DNA from: Pseudoalteromonas arctica A 37-1-2
Lineage (GTDB): Bacteria; Pseudomonadota; Gammaproteobacteria; Enterobacterales; Alteromonadaceae
Length of the DNA: 64,000 bases
NCBI RefSeq assembly: GCF_000238395.3
Contig: NZ_CP011026.1
Coordinates: 558,001 to 622,000 of the forward strand
Direction: 5' to 3'
Shown here: positions 32,310-40,391 of the stretch, one piece after another
Layout: each line of letters starts with the position of its first letter
Position numbering within the stretch: position 1 is the stretch's first letter
The notes under the pieces: generated by a model
What the model was told of the DNA's origin: nothing
Database searches by the model: none
What the model saw: only the letters and a program-made list of their open reading frames with translations
Program-made: the position numbers and the translations under genes

Positions 32310-33583
32310 TGATATCAACTGATTTTGATGTAACTATAATCGGTGCTGGTCCGTCAGGAACAGTTGCTGCGTGTTTATTAATGCAGCATGGTTTAAGTGT
32401 ATGTTTAGTAGAGCGAGATGAGTTTCCTCGTTTTTCTATTGGTGAGAGTTTATTACCACAATCAATGGATTATTTACGCCAAGCAAATATGCTAGACACA
32501 TTAATAGAAAATGCTGAAAAACTGGGTTTCCAATTTAAAAATGGCGCTGCATTTTACCGAAGTGGTCATCACACCAACTTTAATTTTGAAGAAAAGTTTA
32601 GTGAAGGCCCTGGTACAACTTATCAAGTTAAACGCGCTGAGTTTGATAATTTATTAGCTCAAGAAGCGATTAATCAAGGAGCTGAAATTCGTTTTGGGAA
32701 CCGTGTTACAAACTTCACAACTAACGAAAATGGTACGTGCATTGACATTACTAATTTAAAAACGGAGCAAAAAAGTAAAATAACAGCCCGTTTCACTTTA
32801 GATGGAAGTGGATTTGGTCGAGTTCTTCCTCGTTTATTAGATTTAGAAGAAGCGAGTGAGTTATCACCTCGTAAAGCCGTATTTACACATTTTAAAGATA
32901 ATATAGATTGTCCTAAATTTGATCGTAATAAAATACTTATTACAGTTCACCCAGATATTCCTGACGTGTGGTATTGGCTTATCCCATTTAGTGACAGTAC
33001 GGTGAGCGTAGGCGTTGTGGGTGAAACCGCACAGATAGAAAATTCAGATATGAGCCTTGAGCAAATATTACTTAAGTTTATTAATGAAGATGATAACTTA
33101 TCATCATTGTTAGCTGATGCTGAAATAATTGCTCCTGTTCGCACTATTGGCGGTTACTCAGCAAATGTAAAACAGTTACATGGTGATAAATTTGCGTTAT
33201 TGGGCAATGCAGGTGAATTTTTAGATCCCGTATTTTCTTCTGGGGTTACAATTGCACTTCGTTCTGCGGTACAGGCATCTGAACTTGTGGTTAAACAATT
33301 ACAAGGTGAGACTGTTGATTGGAAAAATGAATATGAAATACCACTGCGTGAAGGGATCACTGTATTCAAATACTTTGTGAACTCTTGGTATGATACGAGT
33401 TTACAATCAGTTATCTTTTTTGCAGATGGTCAGCCTGATGTAAAAGCAATGGTTTGCTCCATTTTAGCGGGTTATGCATGGGATAAAAAAAATCCGTTCG
33501 TTAAAAACACTAAACGAGGTCTTAATATTTTAGAAAAAATATGTGACTCTGAAATGGCTGATAATGATGCTGCTGTTGTATAA
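32309..33583 (+). CDS. FAD-dependent halogenase (phenol/pyrrole halogenase-like)
   Basis: A 424-residue flavoprotein. The FAD-binding GAGPSG is at residues 12-17. The FDH-type signature Trp221-x-Trp223-x-Ile-Pro (VWYWLIPFSD) is intact. Lys77 sits in GFQFKNGAAF where halogenases have their catalytic lysine. GNAGEFLDPVFSSGV (299-313) is the halogenase form of the flavin-contact loop rather than the GDAAH form of hydroxylases. This predicts a chlorinated or brominated aryl polyene head group, as in xanthomonadins and some flexirubins. Halogen, position and reductase partner are unknown. A related FAD reductase or oxidase function cannot be excluded. Confidence 0.82.
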   Translation: MISTDFDVTIIGAGPSGTVAACLLMQHGLSVCLVERDEFPRFSIGESLLPQSMDYLRQANMLDTLIENAEKLGFQFKNGAAFYRSGHHTNFNFEEKFSEGPGTTYQVKRAEFDNLLAQEAINQGAEIRFGNRVTNFTTNENGTCIDITNLKTEQKSKITARFTLDGSGFGRVLPRLLDLEEASELSPRKAVFTHFKDNIDCPKFDRNKILITVHPDIPDVWYWLIPFSDSTVSVGVVGETAQIENSDMSLEQILLKFINEDDNLSSLLADAEIIAPVRTIGGYSANVKQLHGDKFALLGNAGEFLDPVFSSGVTIALRSAVQASELVVKQLQGETVDWKNEYEIPLREGITVFKYFVNSWYDTSLQSVIFFADGQPDVKAMVCSILAGYAWDKKNPFVKNTKRGLNILEKICDSEMADNDAAVV

Positions 33584-33585
33584 GT

Positions 33586-34146
33586 ATGTTGTTTAATAAA
33601 AGTATTAAAGCGGCATTTATTATCATTTTTATTGTGTTTTTAAATGCTTGCCAGATTACTCATAAACCAAAAGTTGATACTGCATTGTTTGAGTTAATGC
33701 CAATACCTAATGAAATGGTTGGCAAAGGCTGGCTTGAGAAGTTTCAATTTTCAGGTGTTGTTGAGCAGTCAATGCTAGTGTCTACTGAATTTTCTGAGAA
33801 AATGATCAAAGTTGCAGCATTGAGTTTTGAAGGTGTTCCACTATCTCAGTTGCAGTTTAATACCCTCACGGAGCAGTTAACAACGACTAATTCGTTAGGA
33901 GTTGACCTTGACGGAAAAAAAATTATTTATGATATGCAAAGTGCATTTTGGCCATTAGCACTACTTAAACAACATATGTGTAAAAACTGCCAAATAACAC
34001 AAGCTGCTATTGCAGGGCAACTAACACGTCGTTTTTATCGAGGCGATACATTAATTCGTGAAGTTATATATAATGCATCACAGACTCAACTTGTTGAGAA
34101 CGAACAGAATTATCGCTTAACTATAGAAAGATTAGAAGAATATTAA
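33586..34146 (+). CDS. apeN: ApeN-like lipoprotein (DUF3261)
   Basis: A 186-residue lipoprotein; AFIIIFIVFLNACQITHK carries the lipobox with Cys22. The mature protein fits the DUF3261 family found in aryl polyene clusters: PFLYSGWL-like LGKGWLEKFQFSG, then IKVAALSFEGVPLSQLQ and a C-terminal YRLTIERLEEY. It is probably an outer-membrane-facing lipoprotein that receives the product from the LolA-like carrier (inference). Starts 2 bp after the halogenase stop, ending 1 bp before apeO. Confidence 0.8.
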   Translation: MLFNKSIKAAFIIIFIVFLNACQITHKPKVDTALFELMPIPNEMVGKGWLEKFQFSGVVEQSMLVSTEFSEKMIKVAALSFEGVPLSQLQFNTLTEQLTTTNSLGVDLDGKKIIYDMQSAFWPLALLKQHMCKNCQITQAAIAGQLTRRFYRGDTLIREVIYNASQTQLVENEQNYRLTIERLEEY

Positions 34147-34147
34147 T

Positions 34148-35317
34148 ATGCAACAACCGCTATTTATTAGCCATTACGCCATGATAAATGCACTAGGGTG
34201 TGATAATCAAAGTATAAAACGTAACTTACTTGCAGGTAGTCAAGAGGGTATTGTTATCAACAATACTTTATTTGACGAAGGTCCTATTTATGTTGGCGCT
34301 GTGGATGCAGAGTTACCCGAGTTAACTGACCGACCTCTTGAGTTTCAAACTCGAAATAATCAATTGGCAGCACATGCACTTGAGCAATTAAGAGAGCCCG
34401 TTACTGAGCTTAAAAAACAATATGGTGCACAGCGAATTGCAGTTATTGTTGGTACAAGTACATCAGGTATTGCTCAAGGTGAACAAGCAATGAAAACTCA
34501 ACAGCGGGATGGTCTTTTTCCGAATGAGTATCATTACCAGCAACAAGAGATGGACAACCTAGCGCAATTTATTCAAAGTGAGCTGGGTTTAGAAGGCGTT
34601 GCTTTTACATTATCTACAGCATGTTCATCAAGCTCTAAAGCATTTGCGACAGCGCAAGAAATGATAGCTTGTGAATTAGCCGATGCTGCAATTGTAGGTG
34701 GTGTAGATAGCCTGTGTGGGATGACGGTAAATGGTTTTCATGCCTTAGCATCAACATCTGCAGGTATATCAAACCCATCAAGCAAAAATCGTGATGGAAT
34801 AAACATAGGTGAAGCCGCTGCTTTATGTATTGTACAAAAGCAGGGAAAAGTTAAATTATTAGGCGTTGGTGAATCCAGTGATGCGCATCATATGTCGGCA
34901 CCTCATCCACAAGGTGAAGGAGCTGCAATGGCAATGCAAAGTGCGTTAGCTGCCGCCAATATTAATATAAATGAAGTCGACTATGTAAATTTGCATGGTA
35001 CTGCAACGCCTAAAAATGATGAAATGGAAGCCATTGCTGTAATGAATGTTTTTGGCATTAAAACACCATGTAGCTCATCTAAAGGTATGATTGGCCATAC
35101 ATTAGGTGCCGCTGGCGCGACTGAAGTAGGTTTATGTTGGTTATTACTAGGGGGCAATGATTATGCTCCTCATGTATGGGATGGTGAACAAGATACCAAT
35201 TTACCCAAAATAAACCTTGTTTCAGTTGGTGCTAAACACCCTTCTACAATAACTACCTGTTTATCAAACTCATTTGCATTTGGCGGTAATAACGTCAGTG
35301 TATTAATCGGACTATAA
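34148..35317 (+). CDS. apeO: ApeO-like beta-ketoacyl-ACP synthase
   Basis: A 389-residue KAS with Cys159 (LSTACSSSSKA), His283 (NLHGTATPKND) and His317 (MIGHTLGAAG). In characterised systems ApeO is the main elongating ketosynthase, paired with the Cys-less ApeC. Both genes are present here but far apart in the operon, as in other clusters. The C-terminus has the FAFGGNNVSVL loop. Between apeN and apeP, with 1-3 bp spacing. Confidence 0.87.
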   Translation: MQQPLFISHYAMINALGCDNQSIKRNLLAGSQEGIVINNTLFDEGPIYVGAVDAELPELTDRPLEFQTRNNQLAAHALEQLREPVTELKKQYGAQRIAVIVGTSTSGIAQGEQAMKTQQRDGLFPNEYHYQQQEMDNLAQFIQSELGLEGVAFTLSTACSSSSKAFATAQEMIACELADAAIVGGVDSLCGMTVNGFHALASTSAGISNPSSKNRDGINIGEAAALCIVQKQGKVKLLGVGESSDAHHMSAPHPQGEGAAMAMQSALAAANININEVDYVNLHGTATPKNDEMEAIAVMNVFGIKTPCSSSKGMIGHTLGAAGATEVGLCWLLLGGNDYAPHVWDGEQDTNLPKINLVSVGAKHPSTITTCLSNSFAFGGNNVSVLIGL

Positions 35318-35320
35318 GCT

Positions 35321-35782
35321 ATGAATCACCCTCATCACCCAATCGAAAGTGTATTACCTCACACTGCACCAATGATTTTAATCGATAGCCTAGAAAGTTA
35401 TGACGAAATTAGAGGATGCTGCCTTGTTACAATTACTCCTCAAAGTAATTTTTATGACCCTGAGTTAAAGCAGGTACCAAGCCATGTTGGAATTGAATAT
35501 ATGGCACAAACTATTGCTGCTTATGCTAACGCAAACCAAGTAGATAGTGGTGCTAAAGTAGAAGTTGGATTTTTAGTAAGCAGCCGTAAGTATAAAATGC
35601 ATTGCACTGGTTTTTCTCTCAATAGCACTTTAACCATTGAAGTTGAAAAATTATATAGTGAAGAAAGTGGTTTAAGTGCATTTGAGTGCAAAATTAAAGA
35701 AGGCGACGCGCTATTAGTGGATGCCAAAATTAATGTATTTCAACCAGAAAACCCTAGCCAATTTTTAGCGGAGCAAATTTAA
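35321..35782 (+). CDS. apeP: ApeP-like hot-dog dehydratase subunit
   Basis: A 153-residue hot-dog protein, annotated elsewhere as 3-hydroxylacyl-ACP dehydratase. SVLPHTAPMILIDSL and VPSHVGIEYMAQTIAAYAN (Glu59 in IEYMAQ) correspond to the active-site helix. It forms the heteromeric dehydratase with ApeI in the described pathway, removing water in each cycle and leaving the polyene double bonds. The TAA overlaps the ATG of apeQ. Confidence 0.84.
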   Translation: MNHPHHPIESVLPHTAPMILIDSLESYDEIRGCCLVTITPQSNFYDPELKQVPSHVGIEYMAQTIAAYANANQVDSGAKVEVGFLVSSRKYKMHCTGFSLNSTLTIEVEKLYSEESGLSAFECKIKEGDALLVDAKINVFQPENPSQFLAEQI

Positions 35783-36507
35783 TGTCAAGACGTGTACTAG
35801 TAACCGGTTCGAGTAAAGGTATTGGTAAAGCCATTGCTTTAAAGCTTGCTAAAGATGGCTTTGATATTAGTTTGCATTGTCGCTCAGGAATAGAAGCGGC
35901 ACAACAGGTTAAATCTGAAATTATTGCTCTAGGTGTCAATGTTGATATTTTGCAATTTGATGTTGCAGATAGAGAATCAGCTAAAACAATTTTAGATGGT
36001 TATGTAGAGCAACATGGTGCATTTTATGGCGTGGTATGCAATGCCGGGATTACAGCTGACACTGCATTTCCTGCAATGACAGATGAAGAGTGGGATAGCG
36101 TAATACACACAAACCTAGATGGCTTTTATAATGTGTTGCATCCTTTAGTTATGCCAATGGTAAGTAATCGTAAAGGTGGGCGTATTGTCGCTATGTCATC
36201 GGTCTCTGGCGTTGCTGGTAACCGTGGGCAAGTTAATTATAGCGCATCAAAGGCAGGTATTATTGGAGCTTCGAAAGCTCTTGCTGTCGAGCTTGCAAAG
36301 CGAAAAATAACAGTGAATTGTGTGGCACCTGGTCTTATTGATACTGGTATGACTGATGATTTACCAATAGCCGAAATGAAAAAAATGATTCCCGCTAACC
36401 GTATGGGAAATGTAGATGAAGTGGCTGCAACAGTCGCTTTTTTAATGTCTGATGGCGCAAGTTATATTACCCGTCAGGTAATTCAAGTTAATGGTGGAAT
36501 GGCGTAA
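35782..36507 (+). CDS. apeQ: ApeQ-like 3-oxoacyl-ACP reductase (FabG family)
   Basis: A 241-residue short-chain dehydrogenase with NADP site TGSSKGIG (residues 8-15), CNAGIT and the catalytic set Asn111, Ser140, Tyr153 and Lys157 (VNYSASKAG). It reduces the 3-oxo group after each condensation in the polyene cycle. Overlaps apeP and apeR by single bases, showing translational coupling. Length and motifs are those of FabG, and the ape location argues for a dedicated copy. Confidence 0.88.
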   Translation: MSRRVLVTGSSKGIGKAIALKLAKDGFDISLHCRSGIEAAQQVKSEIIALGVNVDILQFDVADRESAKTILDGYVEQHGAFYGVVCNAGITADTAFPAMTDEEWDSVIHTNLDGFYNVLHPLVMPMVSNRKGGRIVAMSSVSGVAGNRGQVNYSASKAGIIGASKALAVELAKRKITVNCVAPGLIDTGMTDDLPIAEMKKMIPANRMGNVDEVAATVAFLMSDGASYITRQVIQVNGGMA

Positions 36508-37736
36508 TGAAACGTGTAGTAGTAACGGGAATGGCGTCTATCACTGCGCTAGGTGATGATTGGAATGTATTCAAAGCGGCTTTAATAAAAGGTGAAAATG
36601 CAGTAAAACGTATGCCTAGCTGGGATTATATTGATGGCTTAAATACCAATTTAGCAGCCCCCGTTGAAGGTTTTAGTCGCCCAGCAAACTATACGCGAAA
36701 GATGGTTCGTTCTATGGGACGTGTTTCTCTTATGTCTACAGTTGCAACTGAGCGAGCCTTAGAGCAAGCACAATTGTTGGATCACCCAGCTTTAACTGAT
36801 GGTTCTACCGGTGTGTCATACGGCTCATCAATAGGTTCAACAGAGCCTTTAGTCTCTTTTGGTCGCATGATGGAAAGTGGTTCTATGAATGGCGTAACCG
36901 CGACGAGTTATATTCAAATGATGGCTCATACTGCACCGGTTAACGTTGGCGTATTTTTTGGTTTAAAAGGTCGTGTGATCACAACAAGTTCAGCGTGTAC
37001 TTCGGGTTCACAAGGAATTGGTTATGCATACGAAGCGATAAAATTCGGTCGCCAAAAATTGATGGTCGCAGGTGGTGCTGAAGAACTATGTGTTACAGAA
37101 GCAGCTGTTTTTGATACTTTGTATGCAACGAGTACAAAAAATGAAACGCCTAAAAATACACCAAGACCGTTTGACAAAAACCGTGATGGCTTAGTTATCG
37201 GTGAGGGCGCAGGTACACTCATTTTAGAAGAGTATGAACACGCTAAAGCACGTGGTGCAACCATATTAGCTGAAGTTGTTGGTTTTGGTTGTAACTCTGA
37301 TGGGCAACATGTAACACAACCAACTTCTGAAACAATGCAAGTTGCAATCGAAATGGCACTACAAGATGCTAATATCTCAGCGGATCAAATTGGTTATATT
37401 AATGCACATGGTACATCAACCGATAGAGGTGACATTGCAGAATCTCATGCAACATTTAATGCATTAGGTGCTAAGCCTATTAGTTCACTAAAAAGTTATC
37501 TAGGGCACACTCTTGGTGCGTGTGGTGCAATAGAAGCATGGGCAAGTATAAACATGATGAATGATGACTGGTTTGCACCCACTATTAATTTAACAACAAT
37601 AGACAGTGAATGTGCACCTCTTGATTACATTACTGAGAAAGGTCGAGAGATCCATACAAATTTTGTAATGAGTAACAACTTTGCTTTTGGTGGTATTAAT
37701 ACATCTCTTATTTTTAAACGGTTTCAAGGTGAGTAA
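36507..37736 (+). CDS. apeR: ApeR-like beta-ketoacyl-ACP synthase
   Basis: A 409-residue KAS II-type enzyme with Cys164 (TSSACTSGSQ), His in NAHGTSTDRGD and GHTLGACGAIE, and FAFGGINTSL near the end. It is the third full ketosynthase in the region. In described clusters ApeR is an additional ketosynthase, probably starting the chain from the aryl-ACP (role inferred). The stop overlaps the GTG of the MipA-like gene by 8 bp, extending the transcript beyond the standard ape order. Confidence 0.86.
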   Translation: MKRVVVTGMASITALGDDWNVFKAALIKGENAVKRMPSWDYIDGLNTNLAAPVEGFSRPANYTRKMVRSMGRVSLMSTVATERALEQAQLLDHPALTDGSTGVSYGSSIGSTEPLVSFGRMMESGSMNGVTATSYIQMMAHTAPVNVGVFFGLKGRVITTSSACTSGSQGIGYAYEAIKFGRQKLMVAGGAEELCVTEAAVFDTLYATSTKNETPKNTPRPFDKNRDGLVIGEGAGTLILEEYEHAKARGATILAEVVGFGCNSDGQHVTQPTSETMQVAIEMALQDANISADQIGYINAHGTSTDRGDIAESHATFNALGAKPISSLKSYLGHTLGACGAIEAWASINMMNDDWFAPTINLTTIDSECAPLDYITEKGREIHTNFVMSNNFAFGGINTSLIFKRFQGE

Positions 37737-38541
37737 AGTTAAGTGGTTATACTTATTATTAATTTTATTTAGTACGTTTTCGTTTAGTGCATCAAAGCTT
37801 GAAGTAGGTGGCGGTATCTTTATGGCTGACATCCCACATTACCTAGGTTCTGATCAAAGTGAACAGTATGCACTCCCCGTACCTTATATCCGTTATCAAA
37901 GTGATGATTTAGATATCGACCGCAATAGCTTTACAGGCTACTTGTGGCAGCATGGGAACCTGCATTTAGACATTTCTGCCGGTGTAAGTATTGCTATTGA
38001 CAGTAAAGATAACACTGCACGAGAAGGCTTAGATGACTTAGATTGGGGGTTTGAGCTGGGGCCATCATTAAATTATTATTTAATAGGAACCCCACAAACA
38101 AAACGCCACCTATATTTTGGGCTTTTTACTCGAAAAGCTATGGCTACCGATTTTGGGTCTATCACTAATGTAGGTTGGCATTATGGACCTAGTGTTTATT
38201 TCGAGTCGCCACTTTTAATAACGAATGACTATGAGTTAAGCACCAGTATTAGAGCAAATGCTAATTTTGCTGACGATCGGTATTTAAATTATTATTATGG
38301 TATTTCATTACTTGATAGTAGTGCTGAACGAGCTGAGTTTAATAACCGTTCCGGATATTCAGGATCAGATTTATCCATTGGGATAAATCTTGATACTAAA
38401 AAATATTGGTTAGGTGGTTTTGTAAAATATGATTACCTAGCAAATACAAAGCAGCAACAGAGTCCTTTAGTTAAGCAAAACAGTAATGTATCGCTTGGCT
38501 TTGGAGTTGCATGGAAATTTTATACACGAGAAGGAAGATAA
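37729..38541 (+). CDS. MipA/OmpV-family outer membrane protein
   Basis: About 270 residues from a GTG at 37729 inside the end of apeR. This start gives a proper signal peptide (SKVKWLYLLLILFSTFSFSA). The mature part is a beta-barrel of the MipA/OmpV type: VGGGIFMADIPHYLGSDQ, LPVPYIRYQSDDLDIDRN, repeated Tyr/Asp-rich strands and a C-terminal VSLGFGVAWKFYTREGR. It may help display or anchor the pigment in the outer membrane. Translational coupling to apeR supports membership of the cluster. Confidence 0.82.
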   Translation: MSKVKWLYLLLILFSTFSFSASKLEVGGGIFMADIPHYLGSDQSEQYALPVPYIRYQSDDLDIDRNSFTGYLWQHGNLHLDISAGVSIAIDSKDNTAREGLDDLDWGFELGPSLNYYLIGTPQTKRHLYFGLFTRKAMATDFGSITNVGWHYGPSVYFESPLLITNDYELSTSIRANANFADDRYLNYYYGISLLDSSAERAEFNNRSGYSGSDLSIGINLDTKKYWLGGFVKYDYLANTKQQQSPLVKQNSNVSLGFGVAWKFYTREGR

Positions 38542-38542
38542 A

Positions 38543-38974
38543 ATGAAAACGATTATAAGTACGTTGCTTATTGCCACAGTATTAATGACATCGGCTGCTC
38601 AAGCCCGTGATGATATTAGTAAATACCCAATTCAAAAATTGCTAGAAACAACTAAAGCAAAAAATGCATTATTGGATATACCACTTTACTTTGCTGATCA
38701 AAGCTATTCAAAAGAAAGCAGCAAATACGGTGAAGTAATCACTAATAAAAAAACCAATGCATTTGGTAAGTCTGATACTGAGGCATGTGAGTGGGTAATG
38801 TTAAGTGCACTTAAAGCATTACAAGAGCGTGCTGTAAAAGAAGGCATGAATGCAGTTGTTAATATTCAGTCATATTACAAAAAACGTGAGTTTGTCAGTA
38901 GTACTGAATTTGAATGTGGTGCAGGTACTATTATGGCTGGTGTTGCATTAAAAGGCACTTTAGTTAAGTTATAA
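38543..38974 (+). CDS. Exported protein of unknown function, last gene of the ape operon
   Basis: A 143-residue protein with signal peptide (KTIISTLLIATVLMTSAAQA). The start at 38543 has AAGGAAG upstream; a GTG-like earlier frame would overlap the MipA gene. Two cysteines (TEACEWV and EFECGAG) may form a disulfide. The C-terminal GTIMAGVALKGTLVKL is typical of small periplasmic proteins that are often misannotated as excinuclease subunits. Function unknown. It starts 1 bp after the MipA-like gene, so it is very likely co-transcribed. Confidence 0.72.
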   Translation: MKTIISTLLIATVLMTSAAQARDDISKYPIQKLLETTKAKNALLDIPLYFADQSYSKESSKYGEVITNKKTNAFGKSDTEACEWVMLSALKALQERAVKEGMNAVVNIQSYYKKREFVSSTEFECGAGTIMAGVALKGTLVKL

Positions 38975-38998
38975 CTAACTGTTAGCACTTTTTTGCTG

Positions 38999-39004
38999 TA
39001 TAAT
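38999..39004 (+). promoter_or_regulatory. Putative -10 box for the DEAD-box helicase gene
   Basis: TATAAT lies 38 bp before the helicase ATG, with TGC just upstream of it. No good -35 hexamer is seen, so the promoter may rely on an extended -10. Confidence 0.45.
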
Positions 39005-39041
39005 TTGCGACCCTTGATAATGTGGCCGTAGGTTATACAGC

Positions 39042-40346
39042 ATGAATTTTAAATCTTTTAGTTTCGCTCCTGAAATCATCCAGGCGTTGGACGAACTTAA
39101 CTATCACACTCTTACGCCCATTCAGCGCGCAGCAATTCCTGCTGTTCGTAAAGGTAAAGACGTTTTAGCCAGTGCACAAACTGGTACCGGCAAAACTGCC
39201 GCGTTTGCTTTACCTATCATCCAAAAATTGGTTGAGTCTGAACTCAGCACAACGAATGCACCTCATGCATTAGTACTTGCTCCAACGCGTGAACTTGCAG
39301 AACAAATTGCAAATAATTTTAGAGATTTTGCAAAGCATACATCACTTAAAGTCGTTAGCTTATTTGGTGGTGTTAGCACTGCCGGCCAAGCAAATGCTTT
39401 AAAAGAAGGTGTAGATATTGTTGTTGCAACGCCAGGTCGTTTATTTGATCATATTCGTTTAGGTAACTTAAGCCTTGCAAGTGTTAAGCACCTTGTTCTT
39501 GATGAAGCTGACCGTATGCTTGATATGGGCTTTATTGAAGATATGCAAAACGTGATTAAAAGCTGTGCAGAAGAGCGCCAGATTTTACTTTTCTCTGCTA
39601 CATTCCCTGCAGCAATTAAACAATTTGCATCTAAAGTATTGAAACAAGCTGAAATAGTGCGTGTTGATCAAACTAACAGTACAGCAAGCACCGTTGAGCA
39701 TGTTGTTTACCCTGTTGAAGAGCGTCGTAAGCAAGAGCTACTTTCTGAATTGATTGGTAAGAAAAACTGGCAACAAGTGCTTGTCTTCGTAAACATGAAA
39801 GAAACAGCTGATGAGCTTGTTAAAGAGCTTAACCTTGATGGTATCCCGGCAGGCGTTTGCCACGGTGATAAATCTCAAGGTAACCGTCGTCGTGCTTTAC
39901 GTGAATTTAAAGAAGGCAAGGTACGCGTATTAGTGGCTACAGAAGTCGCTGCTCGTGGTATTGATATTGATGGCTTACCTCGTGTAATTAATATTGATTT
40001 ACCTTGGCTTGCAGAAGATTACGTTCACCGTATTGGCCGCACAGGTCGTGCTGGTCGCCAAGGTCAAGCAATCTCATTTGTTAGCCGCGAAGAAGAAAAC
40101 ACTTTGTTTGAAATTGAAACGCTAATCGGCCAGAAAATCAAACGTGTATATTTAGAAGGTTATGAAGTAAGTAACCGTGAAGTACTAATTGATAAAATTG
40201 GTAAAAAACCAGCGCATTTACGCCGTACACGTTCTAACAAGTTATCAGGACAAGCAACCGGTGAAGCGAGAGCAGTAAATCGCTCACGTATTTCAAGCGT
40301 TCGTAAAAGCTTAAAAGGCGAAAAACTGTCACTTAAAAAGTCATAG
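39042..40346 (+). CDS. rhlE: DEAD-box RNA helicase, RhlE type
   Basis: A 434-residue ATP-dependent RNA helicase. Motifs in order: Q motif LTPIQRAAIP, Walker A SAQTGTGKT, PTRELAEQ, TPGRL, DEAD (LDEADRMLDMGF), SAT, then in the second RecA domain VFVNMK, ARGIDID and HRIGRTGRAGR. A basic C-terminal tail (RRTRSNK...SVRKSLKGEK) resembles RhlE and related ribosome or RNA-decay helicases. Separate from the ape operon, with its own promoter and a hairpin terminator. RhlE versus a related subfamily is not settled. Confidence 0.88.
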   Translation: MNFKSFSFAPEIIQALDELNYHTLTPIQRAAIPAVRKGKDVLASAQTGTGKTAAFALPIIQKLVESELSTTNAPHALVLAPTRELAEQIANNFRDFAKHTSLKVVSLFGGVSTAGQANALKEGVDIVVATPGRLFDHIRLGNLSLASVKHLVLDEADRMLDMGFIEDMQNVIKSCAEERQILLFSATFPAAIKQFASKVLKQAEIVRVDQTNSTASTVEHVVYPVEERRKQELLSELIGKKNWQQVLVFVNMKETADELVKELNLDGIPAGVCHGDKSQGNRRRALREFKEGKVRVLVATEVAARGIDIDGLPRVINIDLPWLAEDYVHRIGRTGRAGRQGQAISFVSREEENTLFEIETLIGQKIKRVYLEGYEVSNREVLIDKIGKKPAHLRRTRSNKLSGQATGEARAVNRSRISSVRKSLKGEKLSLKKS

Positions 40347-40363
40347 TTAACGCCGTTTAGTTT

Positions 40364-40391
40364 AAAAAACCTGAGTTTACTCAGGTTTTTT
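40364..40391. terminator. Bidirectional terminator between helicase and amidase genes
   Basis: AAAAAACCTGAG and CTCAGGTTTTTT-type arms (40364-40375 and 40380-40391) form a stem with a short TTTA loop, followed by a T-run. It overlaps the end of the amidase gene. Confidence 0.8.

Noticed and set aside
32309..33583. Geranylgeranyl reductase or simple monooxygenase
   Set aside because: The WxWxIP motif, the lysine in FQFKNGA and the FLDPVFSSG loop fit halogenases better; the alternative is kept as a minor possibility.
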